57,839 bases of DNA from an uncultured Eubacteriales bacterium (lineage in GTDB: Bacteria > Bacillota > Clostridia > Oscillospirales > CAG-272): NCBI GenBank assembly GCA_900546315.1, contig URCP01000005.1, positions 1 through 57,839 on the forward strand, given 5' to 3'. Shown in pieces: positions 33,206 through 41,925 of this stretch; position 1 is the stretch's first letter, and the number at the start of each line of letters is the position of its first letter. The notes under the pieces were generated by a model. It saw nothing but the letters and a program-made list of their open reading frames with translations, ran no database searches and was not told the origin of the DNA. The translations under genes were made by a program, and so were the position numbers.

Positions 33206-33294
33206 ATTTACACAACAAGGGAAGCAAAGACTTCCGAAAAAGGAATTCCTCCGCGGACACCCCACGGAGGCAAAATGAGAAAGGAAATCACACC

Positions 33295-34362
33295 ATGAAA
33301 AAGAAGATCCTGTCAGTAATGCTGGCGGTCCTCATGATCGTCACCGGAGCTTTCGCGATGGTATCCTGCGGAAGCGATTCGTCTAAGGGGGACGTAGCAG
33401 TCTTCTACTACACCTTCAGCGACACCTACATCTCCACCGTCCGTACCGCGATGGACAACCTCCTCAAGAGCGCGGGCTACTCCTTCCAGGACTATGACGC
33501 CAACGGCAACCAGACAACCCAGACCGAGCAGGTTCAGACCGCTATAACCAAGGGCGCGTCGGTTCTCATCGTCAACGTCGTCGACACCGGCTCGAACGAC
33601 GCCGCTCAGAACATCGTCAACCTCGCTAAGAACGCGAACATCCCGGTCATCTTCTTCAACCGTTCGGTTGATGAGTCGGTCGTCTCCAGCTATGACAAGT
33701 GCGCTTTCGTCGGAACCGACTATGAGATGGCAGGTCATATGCAGGGCGAAATGATCGGCAACTACCTCCTCGAGAACTACGACAAGGTCGATCTCAACGG
33801 CGACGGCAAGATCACCTACGTAATGTTCAAAGGTCAGGAGGGCAACCTCGAGGCTATCGCGAGAACCCAGTACGCAGTTGAGGACGCCAACAAGATCCTC
33901 ACCGCGGCAGGCAAGCCCGAGCTCGAGTTCTACGACGCTTCCAACTCCAGTAAGTACCTCGTCGACCAGGACGGTCTCTGGTCCTCCGCGGCAGCTACCA
34001 ACTACATGAGCACCATCCTCGCTCAGTTCAGCGAGAGCAACAAGAACATGGTCGAGCTTGTCATCGCGAACAACGATGAGATGGCTCTCGGCGCGATCTC
34101 CGCTCTTCAGGCGGCAGGCTACAACAACGGCGGCACAGTCATTCCGGTCTTCGGAGTCGACGCTACCCCGGCGGCTCAGGACGCTATAAAGAACGGCTCG
34201 ATGGTTGGTACCATCAAGCAGGACGGCGACGGCATGGCGAATGTCCTCGTCACCATCACGAACAACTTCATTGACGGCAAGTCGATGTTCGATGGTGTCG
34301 ACAGCGCGAACGTCGTCGGCACATGGAGAGTCAACATTCCGTATGCCGCATACCTCGGCTGA
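33295..34362 (+). CDS. mglB: Galactose/glucose-type sugar-binding lipoprotein MglB
   Basis: The 355-residue product has a lipoprotein signal (MVSCG, Cys25) and a type I binding-protein fold. AVFYYTFSDTYIS opens the fold, DLNGDGKITYVMFKGQEGN is the calcium-binding loop typical of MglB, and IANNDEMALGAISAL follows. It should be anchored outside the cell and deliver galactose or glucose, or a related hexose, to MglAC. ATG at 33295 follows GAAAGGAAATCACACC. It is separated from mglA by a stem-loop at 34385, which probably keeps mglB expression above that of the ATPase and permease. Divergent YesMN and the second lipoprotein likely control it. Confidence 0.9.
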   Translation: MKKKILSVMLAVLMIVTGAFAMVSCGSDSSKGDVAVFYYTFSDTYISTVRTAMDNLLKSAGYSFQDYDANGNQTTQTEQVQTAITKGASVLIVNVVDTGSNDAAQNIVNLAKNANIPVIFFNRSVDESVVSSYDKCAFVGTDYEMAGHMQGEMIGNYLLENYDKVDLNGDGKITYVMFKGQEGNLEAIARTQYAVEDANKILTAAGKPELEFYDASNSSKYLVDQDGLWSSAAATNYMSTILAQFSESNKNMVELVIANNDEMALGAISALQAAGYNNGGTVIPVFGVDATPAAQDAIKNGSMVGTIKQDGDGMANVLVTITNNFIDGKSMFDGVDSANVVGTWRVNIPYAAYLG

Positions 34363-34384
34363 TAAGACTCAGTAAAGAATCATA

Positions 34385-34409
34385 AGGACCGCCGCCGCGC
34401 GGCGGTCCT
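34385..34409 (+). terminator. Stem-loop between mglB and mglA
   Basis: AGGACCGCC pairs with GGCGGTCCT across a seven-base loop with no T-run. It likely attenuates transcription or stabilises the mglB message. Confidence 0.65.
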
Positions 34410-34437
34410 CAAATGACGACAGAAAGGAGATATCCGT

Positions 34438-35976
34438 ATGGATCAGAATCGGACGGAACAGACTACAGATATGAGCACGAAGCCCGCGCTTCTTCAGATG
34501 GAGAACATCTGCAAGGAGTTCCCGGGAGTCAAGGCTCTCGACAATGTGTCCCTCACGGTGCGCGCCGGAACGGTGCACGCTCTGATGGGCGAAAACGGAG
34601 CCGGTAAATCCACCCTGATGAAGTGCCTGTTCGGCGTTTACTCAAAGGACGGCGGCAGGATATTCCTCGAGGGACAGGAGGTAAGCTTCAGGAACTCGAA
34701 GGAAGCACTCGAGCACGGAGTCGCGATGGTGCACCAGGAGCTCAACCAGGCGCTCAAGCGCAATGTCATGGACAATATGTGGCTCGGACGCTTCCCGAAA
34801 ATAGCGACCGGAATACCTCTTACCAGCGAGAAAAAGATGTACGACGCGACGAAAAAGCTCTTTGATGAGCTTGAAATTAACGTCGATCCCCGCACTGTGA
34901 TGAGCAAGATGCCGGTATCGCAGCGTCAGATGGTCGAGATCGCGAAGGCGGTATCCTTCAACGCGAAGGTCATCGTATTCGACGAGCCGACGTCCTCACT
35001 GACTGAGGAGGAGGTCGAACACCTCTTCAAGATAATAAATATGCTGCGCGACCGCGGATGCGGTATCATCTATATCTCACACAAGATGGAAGAGATACTC
35101 CGCATCTCGGACGACGTGACGGTCATGAGAGACGGCAAATGGATCGCGACGAAGCCCGCGAAGGAGCTCACCATGAACGAGATCATCAAGCTGATGGTCG
35201 GACGCGAGCTCACCAACCGCTACCCGCCGAAGACGAACAAGATCGGCGACGTTCTTCTGAAGGTTGACAATCTTTCCGGAGAATACTCGGCGCTGAGGGA
35301 TGTCTCATTTGAGGCGAGACGCGGAGAGGTGCTCGGCATCGCCGGACTCGACGGTTCCGGAAGAACCGAGGTACTCGAGACGCTGTTCGGAGTGGCGACC
35401 CGCAGAAGCGGCGAGATATGGCTGAACGGCAAGAAGATAAAGAACTCGAACCCCGGTGACTCGATAAAGAACGGCTTCGCCCTTCTCACTGAGGAGCGGC
35501 GCGCGACCGGAATCTTCGGAATTCTGAACATACGTGAGAACACGGTCATCTCGAGTCTTAAGAAGGACAAGACAGGTCCCTTCCTCAGTCAGAAGAAGAT
35601 GGTCGACGCGACGAAGTGGTGTATAGAATCCATGCACGTCAAGACGCCGACTCAGGAGACAAAGATCCGCTCGCTTTCAGGCGGTAATCAGCAGAAGGTC
35701 ATTTTAGGACGCTGGCTGCTCACCGACCCGACAGTGCTTCTGCTCGACGAACCGACGCGCGGTATAGACGTCGGCGCAAAGTACGAGATATACCAGCTCA
35801 TCCTGAACCTCGCGAACGAGGGACGCACGGTCATAATGGTATCGAGCGAGATGCCCGAGCTGCTCGGCGTGTGCGACAGGATACTCGTCATGTCCGGCGG
35901 AAGACTCGCCGGTCAGGTAGACGCTAAAACGACCAACCAGGAAGAGATCATGGCGCTCGCCGCCAAGTACGTTTGA
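34438..35976 (+). CDS. mglA: Sugar ABC transporter ATPase MglA
   Basis: The 512-residue product is the double ATPase typical of hexose and ribose importers. The first domain has GENGAGKSTLM and VSQRQMVEIAKAV with a Walker B of IVFDEPTSSL; the second has GLDGSGRTEVLE, LSGGNQQKV and LLLDEPTRGIDVGAK. The second Walker A is altered (GSGRT rather than GKS/T), as is common in this family. ATG at 34438 follows GGAGATATCC. It energises uptake with MglB and MglC and overlaps the start region of mglC closely. Confidence 0.92.
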   Translation: MDQNRTEQTTDMSTKPALLQMENICKEFPGVKALDNVSLTVRAGTVHALMGENGAGKSTLMKCLFGVYSKDGGRIFLEGQEVSFRNSKEALEHGVAMVHQELNQALKRNVMDNMWLGRFPKIATGIPLTSEKKMYDATKKLFDELEINVDPRTVMSKMPVSQRQMVEIAKAVSFNAKVIVFDEPTSSLTEEEVEHLFKIINMLRDRGCGIIYISHKMEEILRISDDVTVMRDGKWIATKPAKELTMNEIIKLMVGRELTNRYPPKTNKIGDVLLKVDNLSGEYSALRDVSFEARRGEVLGIAGLDGSGRTEVLETLFGVATRRSGEIWLNGKKIKNSNPGDSIKNGFALLTEERRATGIFGILNIRENTVISSLKKDKTGPFLSQKKMVDATKWCIESMHVKTPTQETKIRSLSGGNQQKVILGRWLLTDPTVLLLDEPTRGIDVGAKYEIYQLILNLANEGRTVIMVSSEMPELLGVCDRILVMSGGRLAGQVDAKTTNQEEIMALAAKYV

Positions 35977-35993
35977 TAGGAGGAGACCTCAAA

Positions 35994-37079
35994 ATGGCAA
36001 ACATAATAACAGCGAGGATTGACAAATTCAAGACCGGCATGAAGGAGTTCCGCGAGCTGCCGAAGCACGACAAGCTCCGCCGCGCTTCAGACGCGTTCTT
36101 CAACAACGCTATGGTCATTGTCATCCTTCTCGCGGTAATAGTGATCGCGATACTTCAGCCTAAATTTCTTTCGCTTTCGTCAATAATTAATATCATATCG
36201 CTGACGGCGGCAAAGCTGCCTATAGCGCTCGGAATCGCCGGATGTATAGTTCTTACGGGTACTGATATTTCGGCAGGACGCTGTGTGGGTCTGACAGCCT
36301 GCATCGCAGCTTCCCTGCTCCAGGTGGCAAGCTATTCGAGCAAGATGTTCAAGGGCATCGGCGTCATGCCGCTCTGGCTCGTGCTCCTCGCGGTCATCGC
36401 GGTCGGCGCGATTGTCGGACTTGTAAACGGATTCTTTGTCGCTAAGTTCAAGCTCCATCCGTTCATCGTCACCCTTTCGACTCAGCTCATCGTGTTCGGT
36501 ACTGTCCTTCTTTACCTCACGATAGGCGGCAACAACGGTCAGACTCTTTCCGGTCTTGACGACGGCTACCTCAACTTCGTGAAAGGTACGCTCTTCACAA
36601 TCGGCGGCGTGGCTGTTCCGAAGTATGTGCTCTACGCTATCATCCTGACGGCGATCATGTGGGTCGTATGGAACAAGACCACGTTCGGCAAGAATATGTT
36701 CGCGGTCGGCTCGAACGAGGACGCGGCGAACGTCTCGGGCGTCAACGTCTTCTGGACAATCGTCGGCGTGTTCATCCTCGCGGGTGTCATGTACGGCATC
36801 ACCGGCTTCATCGAGGGCGCGAGAATCGCTTCCTGCTCGGCTAACACCGGACTCAACTACGAGAGCGACGCCATCGCGGCGTGCGTCATCGGCGGCGTCT
36901 CCTTCGTCGGAGGCACCGGAAAGATCAGCGGTATCGTCGTCGGCGTGCTGCTGCTCCAGATAATATTCACCGGTCTCACCTTTCTTTCTGTATCGCAGAA
37001 TATGCTGTACATAATCAAAGGTCTGATAATCCTCCTCGCCTGCGCTATCGATATGAGAAAGTATCTCGTGCGCAAGTAA
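35994..37079 (+). CDS. mglC: Sugar ABC transporter permease MglC
   Basis: The 361-residue product has about ten hydrophobic helices and the typical permease segments GIVLTGTDISAGRCVGLTA (here beginning GCIVLTGTD), LVNGFFVAKFKLHPFIVTL, FAVGSNEDAANVSGVNV and GGVSFVGGTGKI, the last being the cytoplasmic loop that contacts the ATPase. ATG at 35994 follows a perfect TAGGAGGAG ten bases upstream; a frame starting at 35973 runs through that site. It completes the mglBAC importer. Confidence 0.92.
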   Translation: MANIITARIDKFKTGMKEFRELPKHDKLRRASDAFFNNAMVIVILLAVIVIAILQPKFLSLSSIINIISLTAAKLPIALGIAGCIVLTGTDISAGRCVGLTACIAASLLQVASYSSKMFKGIGVMPLWLVLLAVIAVGAIVGLVNGFFVAKFKLHPFIVTLSTQLIVFGTVLLYLTIGGNNGQTLSGLDDGYLNFVKGTLFTIGGVAVPKYVLYAIILTAIMWVVWNKTTFGKNMFAVGSNEDAANVSGVNVFWTIVGVFILAGVMYGITGFIEGARIASCSANTGLNYESDAIAACVIGGVSFVGGTGKISGIVVGVLLLQIIFTGLTFLSVSQNMLYIIKGLIILLACAIDMRKYLVRK

Positions 37080-37113
37080 TAAGGACACCGGAAAAAGATT
37101 ATGTAAACCCCAT

Positions 37114-37151
37114 CCGCGGCTTCGTTCCCCCGAATAACAGCGAAGCCGCGG
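37114..37151 (+). terminator. Stem-loop between mglC and the InlB-repeat gene
   Basis: CCGCGGCTTCG pairs with CGAAGCCGCGG across a 16-base loop; no T-run follows, so read-through to the next gene is likely. Confidence 0.6.
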
Positions 37152-37209
37152 GATCCTCCTGACAAAGAAAAAAGAAGAAAAGACAAAGAAAAGAAGGGAA
37201 CTGAAGCTC

Positions 37210-37578
37210 ATGGGCACGACAGACACCGAAAAGAACGCCCCGAAGCCGAACGGCGGTCTCTACAGCCGCGTGAACGTCTCGGTGAAGACGATAAACATCG
37301 TTATAGCGGTCGGGCTCGCCGCGCTGATAGTGGTGCTGGCGTTCGTTGTGACTCATAACGGCTTCACGATAACCTTCGATACCGATGGCGGCTCGAGAGT
37401 CGCGTCGGTCGTCGGAAAGTACGGCGAGACCATCGCCGAGCCGGAGACTCCGGTCAGGGAAGGCTCGACCTTCACGGGCTGGTACAGCGACTCCGCGTGC
37501 ACGGTGCGCTGGGATTTCGATAAGGATACACCGACAGGCGATATGACTCTCTACGCCGGCTGGGAAGCAAAAAACTGA
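37210..37578 (+). CDS. Small membrane protein with one InlB B-repeat
   Basis: The 122-residue product has a polar N terminus of about 25 residues, one membrane helix (about 28-49, IVIAVGLAALIVVLAFVV) and an outside part that is a single InlB B-repeat: FTITFDTDGGSRV, EPETPVREGSTFTGWYSD and a final DMTLYAGW. Such repeats are usually found many times in surface proteins; a single anchored copy behind a sugar transporter operon is unusual. The ATG at 37210 is 12 bases after AAGGGA, a poor ribosome site. It probably is cotranscribed with mglBAC. Its function is unknown; binding of a partner or cell-wall glycan is a guess. Confidence 0.7.
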   Translation: MGTTDTEKNAPKPNGGLYSRVNVSVKTINIVIAVGLAALIVVLAFVVTHNGFTITFDTDGGSRVASVVGKYGETIAEPETPVREGSTFTGWYSDSACTVRWDFDKDTPTGDMTLYAGWEAKN

Positions 37579-37618
37579 TAATCCCCAAAAAAGAAAAAAA
37601 GAAAAAGAAAAGAATGAT

Positions 37619-37661
37619 GGAGACCGCGCGGTCAGGAATTGACGCGTCGGTCTCCGTTTTT
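37619..37661. terminator. Terminator between the mgl operon and the GH10 gene
   Basis: GGAGACCG pairs with CGGTCTCC across a 21-base loop, followed by GTTTTTTAT. The GH10 gene converges and ends at 37700. Confidence 0.75.
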
Positions 37662-37699
37662 TATATTTCAGCCATACGTGACGATATTCAGGTCAGGGT

Positions 37700-39031
37700 T
37701 CAGATCTTCACCGTGAATACGAGTGGATTTCCCGTATATTTCTCAAGGTGCGCCGGAACCGTGATTTCCCTTCCGTCCGCGTGGACAGTGATATCATAAT
37801 TGCCATAGAAGCCCTTGAAGCGCGCTCTGCCTCCGTCGTCCGCGACGATGTCCTTCTCGGTGTGCCATTCCTCGGTGAAGAGCTTTTTAAGAACTCCGAG
37901 CGCGGGCTTTGGCGTCATGTCGAAGCGCATCAGACCTCCGGCGAGTTTGTTCTCACCGTTTGTGAAATCGCCCGGCTCGGCGTTGAACGCGTAACCGTCG
38001 ACGAGGTTCCAGTAGATGACCGCCTCCATGTTCGTAACTCCGAACCAGATTGTGTAAAGATTCTTCAGAACCTCCGCCTGAATGTCCTCCGCCTCGCGGC
38101 TCGTGTTATCATGGCACGGGAAGGTCACCTCGGTCATCTGGTACGGGCAGCCGAAGGTGTCGAAGGTATCAAACACACGGAACATATTGACAGGGTCGAA
38201 CTGCCGCGCGACGATGCCAGCTTCGTTTGTCGGATCAGACCAGACATGATACTGGAAACCTATCGTGTCTATCCGCGCTCCCTTCAGTTTCGCACGCTCA
38301 ATCTGCATATAGTATCTGTCGCGGTTGTGATGGAAGTATCCGCGGAACGGTTCCCCGCCCTCGTTCGCGATGAGCTCGTTCTGCGGGAAGACACGCTCCG
38401 CCATTCTGAACGAACGCTCCATGAACTCGGGGTCGAAGTACATCTTCGTCTGCGCTTCCTGCCACCAGAGCTCGTTCGTGACTTCCCAGCCTTTTATGCG
38501 GGCGGCGTATCTCTCTGCGCAGAGCCTGTATCTCTCCTCGAGCTTCATCCACTGCTCCGCGGCGGTGTATTTCTTCAGCCACGCGGGGACGAAATGGTCG
38601 TAGTTCAGGCAGTGCGCCTTCGGACGGATGCCGTTCTCCTCGCAGTATTCAAGACAGAGATCCGGCGCGGGACGGCGGTAGACCTTCTTCGAGTCCTTCG
38701 CGAAGCGCGGATGCCCCTCGTCCGGCTCGAGCGTATCCCAGTAGAACGGGACAGTCGCCATGTTGAAATACTCCCGAAAGACCCGGCGGTACTCGGCGTT
38801 CTTCTCTTCCGTCTCGAACTCGTCGAGCATGAAGATGTTGGCGCCGTACCCGAAGTCGTGCGTTTTCTGTCTCACACTGATCTTCGCGCCGGGAACAGGC
38901 TTGCCGTCAGCGTCAACGACCCTCACCGTCGCGAAGCCCTTGCGTGCGTTCTCGATTCCGGCGGCGGTGCGTTCCTTTATTATGTCCTCGTTATCGCGGA
39001 ACGGTTTCAGCATATATTCTTCTCTTGTCAT
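37700..39031 (-). CDS. GH10 endo-1,4-beta-xylanase-like enzyme, cytosolic
   Basis: GH10 enzymes cut beta-1,4-xylan or xylo-oligosaccharides with retention. In the 443-residue product Glu187 (WEVTNELWW) is the acid/base and Glu301 (YQMTEVTFP) the nucleophile. An N-terminal part (33-55, FATVRVVDADGKPVPGAK) looks like a carboxypeptidase-regulatory or Ig-like module. No signal peptide is seen, so it probably digests imported xylo-oligosaccharides. The start at 39031 has only weak ribosome-site likeness upstream. A strong promoter with a perfect inverted-repeat operator lies 27-84 bases upstream, and an orphan solute-binding lipoprotein gene precedes it on the same strand. Confidence 0.88.
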   Translation of the reverse strand: MTREEYMLKPFRDNEDIIKERTAAGIENARKGFATVRVVDADGKPVPGAKISVRQKTHDFGYGANIFMLDEFETEEKNAEYRRVFREYFNMATVPFYWDTLEPDEGHPRFAKDSKKVYRRPAPDLCLEYCEENGIRPKAHCLNYDHFVPAWLKKYTAAEQWMKLEERYRLCAERYAARIKGWEVTNELWWQEAQTKMYFDPEFMERSFRMAERVFPQNELIANEGGEPFRGYFHHNRDRYYMQIERAKLKGARIDTIGFQYHVWSDPTNEAGIVARQFDPVNMFRVFDTFDTFGCPYQMTEVTFPCHDNTSREAEDIQAEVLKNLYTIWFGVTNMEAVIYWNLVDGYAFNAEPGDFTNGENKLAGGLMRFDMTPKPALGVLKKLFTEEWHTEKDIVADDGGRARFKGFYGNYDITVHADGREITVPAHLEKYTGNPLVFTVKI

Positions 39032-39057
39032 TGTATCTGCTCACTTTCACCAAAAAA

Positions 39058-39087
39058 TTATACCGTGCAACAGTGTACACGGTATAA
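39058..39087. promoter_or_regulatory. Perfect inverted-repeat operator at the GH10 promoter
   Basis: TTATACCGTG (39058-39067) and CACGGTATAA (39078-39087) are perfect 10-base inverted arms with a 10-base spacer. The site lies immediately downstream of the -10 and overlaps it by one base, so a bound protein would block transcription. Confidence 0.75.
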
Positions 39088-39115
39088 TTATATCATTGTG
39101 TCCCGCCGATGTAAA
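39087..39115 (-). promoter_or_regulatory. Promoter of the GH10 gene
   Basis: Minus strand TTTACA (39110-39115), 17-base spacer, TATAAT (39087-39092). The operator at 39058-39087 abuts it. Confidence 0.75.
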
Positions 39116-39159
39116 CCGTATTTCCGACAGAAAAGGTTTGAAAAACGAAAGCTGTTCTC

Positions 39160-40647
39160 TTACCTGTATACCTCGAGAACCTTTTCGAGGTTTGCCGCGT
39201 ACTTGTCCTGCATCTTCGCGTACTCGGACATGACGTTGTTGCTGTTGTTCCTGATCAGACCGACAAAAATGTGACCGACGCCGCCGAGCGTATCGGAATG
39301 CAGATAGCCCCAGTCAAACACAAGTCCGTCGCGGATCATATCGATCATCTCAGCCGAATCGTCGTCTCTCGCCGCCTTTGTCTTCAGCGCCTTGTCGTAG
39401 AAGGTCGGGACCACTATCTTGTAGCTCTCCGCGCAGAGCGCCTCGGTGATGACAGACGTCATGTCGGGATCCTTCACGTCGACCGGAACAACAAACATCG
39501 AGAAATTGTCCCTCGCGGTGGAATGATATGTATCCTGAGTCGTGTCGTATTTCGGATACGGGATTATGCCGAAATCGTCGTCCATCGAGCGCAGATCCTC
39601 GGAGATACCGAGAGTCTGGGCGTAAAACACTCCAAGACCGCTCGAGAACATATTCATGAGCTTCATGCGCACCTCATCACTGCCGTCCTGCGGGAAGAAG
39701 ACCGAGTCTCCGGAGTGTACGTAGCTGTTGAGCTTTTCGACGACCTCAACGGCACGGTCGCTGTTGAACACGATCTTCGGGAAACCATCTTTGTCCTTTT
39801 CGGTGACATTGACCTCAAACGCTTCCTTGAAGGTGTCAATGACAGTGTCATAACCGAGAAGGAATCCGTATATGTCCCCAAAGCTTGCGGTTCCATCGCC
39901 GTCGACGTCCTCGTATATTCCTTTTGTCAGCTCCGCGAGCTTATCGAGCGTCCATTCGCCGTTCTTCACGAGGCCGTATATGTCTCCGAGATTATAATTG
40001 TCGGCGAGACGCTTGTTGAAGTAGAAGCAGAACATCTCCTTCCAGAGCGAGAGCGACAGGTCTCCTGTCATCATGAACGCCTTGCCGTTGATCGTCAGCT
40101 CGTCCGCGACCGTCTTCGACCACCACGGCTTCGAGAAATCGTTGTACTTGAGGTCGTTCCAGTTCATGAATATTCCGTCGGATACGACACCCGGGATCGC
40201 CGCCGCGTAAGCCGCGACAAGGTCAAACGCGCTGTCGCCGGCCTGTATCGACGCTCTGAGGGTATTGTTGAACTGCTTCGCGCTGCTGCCCCAGTCGCAG
40301 TCCATCGTATATGTACCGATCTTTACGTTGAAGCGGTCCTCCACCTTGCGGTTGCGCTCGTGGACGGCGTCGTTGAGGATATCGCCGTTTTCCTCCTCCG
40401 CGGTGAATTCATAGACATATTTCGTGCGGTCCAATATCGTGAACTCCGCTCCGCCGTAATCGACAGTCGGAAGGTCGTCGCTGACCGACTCACGACCCGT
40501 TTCCGTCCCGATTGCAGTCTCAGTATCACCTGCGGACGTGGACGAGCCGGTCGTATCTTCCGGCTTTTCTCCGGAATCCGCGCAGGCCGCGGTCGAGCAC
40601 AGTATCGCCGCGAGAAGAATGACGCTTATTGATTTTCTGAATTTCAT
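39160..40647 (-). CDS. Orphan extracellular solute-binding lipoprotein
   Basis: The 495-residue product has a lipoprotein signal (STAAC, Cys22) and a Ser/Thr-rich linker to about residue 60. It is a family 1-type solute-binding protein of a group common in Clostridia: VDYGGAEFTIL, LNDAVHERNRKVEDRFNV, DLVAAYAAAIPG, SKPWWSKT, NGEWTLDKLAEL and DDDFGIIPYPKYD are its landmarks. VDGDGTASFGDIYG resembles a calcium loop. No permease gene is nearby, so it must share one elsewhere or act as a sensor partner. The promoter has a 35-bp AraC-type site directly upstream of its -35, matching that of the pseudogene next door and the AraC gene at 41976. Similar to the one at 53526. Confidence 0.85.
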   Translation of the reverse strand: MKFRKSISVILLAAILCSTAACADSGEKPEDTTGSSTSAGDTETAIGTETGRESVSDDLPTVDYGGAEFTILDRTKYVYEFTAEEENGDILNDAVHERNRKVEDRFNVKIGTYTMDCDWGSSAKQFNNTLRASIQAGDSAFDLVAAYAAAIPGVVSDGIFMNWNDLKYNDFSKPWWSKTVADELTINGKAFMMTGDLSLSLWKEMFCFYFNKRLADNYNLGDIYGLVKNGEWTLDKLAELTKGIYEDVDGDGTASFGDIYGFLLGYDTVIDTFKEAFEVNVTEKDKDGFPKIVFNSDRAVEVVEKLNSYVHSGDSVFFPQDGSDEVRMKLMNMFSSGLGVFYAQTLGISEDLRSMDDDFGIIPYPKYDTTQDTYHSTARDNFSMFVVPVDVKDPDMTSVITEALCAESYKIVVPTFYDKALKTKAARDDDSAEMIDMIRDGLVFDWGYLHSDTLGGVGHIFVGLIRNNSNNVMSEYAKMQDKYAANLEKVLEVYR

Positions 40648-40683
40648 CCTGTTTTATCTCCTTTTTGTATTGGGGTATCTGAT

Positions 40684-40712
40684 ATTATAACAAATAAGTG
40701 TTATAGTGTAAA
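40684..40712 (-). promoter_or_regulatory. Promoter of the solute-binding lipoprotein gene
   Basis: Minus strand TTTACA (40707-40712), 17-base spacer, TATAAT (40684-40689). The AraC-type site adjoins the -35 on its upstream side. Confidence 0.75.
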
Positions 40713-40747
40713 TAGCAAAATTGAAATATATAGTGGCAAAATCCAAA
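40713..40747 (-). promoter_or_regulatory. AraC-type operator A (35 bp)
   Basis: The site agrees at 28 of 35 positions with that at 41926-41960 and contains AATTGAAA and AATCCAAA 21 bases apart. It starts directly next to the -35, where an AraC activator would contact RNA polymerase. Confidence 0.72.
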
Positions 40748-40784
40748 TAATCAACGATTTTTCATCCGCAAATGATCCTGACGA

Positions 40785-41854
40785 TCACTTCACAAGCTCC
40801 ATTGTCGCGGCGATCTTCTCGGCGATCTTGTTCTTGTTTGACGCAATAAGCGATGCGACATTTCCGTTTCCGGTCACAAGCTGTCCGCTCAGCGAGTTGT
40901 AAAGGTTCGTCGTCCAGCCGTAAACAAGGCTCGGCTCAAAATATCTGGCGTCGCGGATAATTCCGAGCATCTCTATCGAATCGTCGTTGCGAAGCCCTTT
41001 CTGCGAGACCCTTACGTTGTAATAGATCGGAAGGACATTCTTCATGCTCAGATACCACAACCGACAAACAGAGCACGGCCGGATTTGAATATCTTCTCAT
41101 AGTTATTATCGCCGCTGTTTGCCTCAATATACTCACCGCGGGTTTTCGTCAGAGCGGCGAACTTGTCGCAGAATCACTCATGGAATTTGTCGAGCGTCCA
41201 TTTTCCGCTTCTCACGAGGTCATAGGGTTTGTCAAGGTTCAGCTTCTCCAGCTTGGTTTCATTGAACATAAGGCACCAGGTGAGGTCAAAAGCGGTCAGC
41301 GACAAGTCGCTCACAGCGAAATAGAGCGCCCCGTCCTTGCCGAGCTTGCAGGAATTCCGCACGTTCTGATTCCACCAGGGTTTGTCGAGGTTGAGTCCGT
41401 CGACATCCGTGAGATCGAGAACACAGCCGTCGGTGATGATTCCATTAAGATGATCGCCCTTTATGTAAGCCGCGTCATAAGACTGATCCCCCGCCATGAC
41501 CGACGTGCGGACGAGACCCGCGAAATCGTCTATAGCCGCTTCGCGCACGTCGAACTTCACATTGAAAAGTTCCTCGATCCTGCGGTTGCGCTCATAGACG
41601 GCGTCGTCAAGCGAATCACCGGTCTGGGTCTCGAAGTCGATGAAGGTATACATGCTCCAGACCCATCCTGTGTTGAGAATAGTGAATTTATCGCCGCCGC
41701 AGTTGAGCTCCGGAAACTCATACTCGGGCTTTTCTGTAGTCTCCTCAGCGGTCGTATCGGTGCCGTTATCTTTTTCGGGTGCTTCCGACCCGCACGCCGA
41801 CGCTGAGATGAGAAGCTACGCGAGAAGAAGCGATATAATCCGTTTTGTTTTCAT
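40785..41854 (-). pseudogene. Decayed solute-binding lipoprotein gene
   Basis: Read from an ATG at 41854, the product begins with a signal peptide (MKTKRIISLLLA) broken by TAG at codon 13 (41816-41818). The frame continues with SACGSE as lipobox, DKFTIL, DDAVYERNRRIEELFNV, LDKPWWNQNV and SGKWTLDKFHE, matching the gene at 39160, to a TGA at 41174-41176. It goes on in frame for about 40 codons, then shifts near 41060 into VLPIYYN...RDARYFEPSLVYGW, the C-terminal part. Parts of the middle present in the intact relatives are missing at two places. Two stops, a frameshift and deletions together mean it is dead. It kept its promoter and the AraC-type operator, so decay may be recent. Confidence 0.88.
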
Positions 41855-41891
41855 ATGATTAACTCATTTTCGTTAAAAAATGCGTTAGTAC

Positions 41892-41920
41892 TTGATATTA
41901 TACCCGAAGTGTGTTATAAT
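41892..41920 (+). promoter_or_regulatory. Promoter of the AraC gene at 41976
   Basis: TTGATA (41892-41897), 17-base spacer, TATAAT (41915-41920). It lies almost exactly over the opposite-facing promoter at 41897-41925. Confidence 0.75.
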
Positions 41921-41925
41921 TGAAA
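41897..41925 (-). promoter_or_regulatory. Promoter of the decayed lipoprotein gene
   Basis: Minus strand TTTCAA (41920-41925), 17-base spacer, TATAAT (41897-41902). It faces and overlaps the AraC promoter, so the two probably compete. Confidence 0.72.

Noticed and set aside
37748..40632. Two long plus-strand frames (508 and 453 codons) opposite the xylanase and lipoprotein genes
   Set aside because: Both are shadows: the minus-strand products have clear family motifs and ribosome sites, the plus frames do not.
41174..41176. Recoding of the TGA (selenocysteine) or TAG in the lipoprotein pseudogene
   Set aside because: No following hairpin of the right kind was seen, the family has no selenocysteine at that place, and a frameshift and deletions are also present, so decay is simpler.
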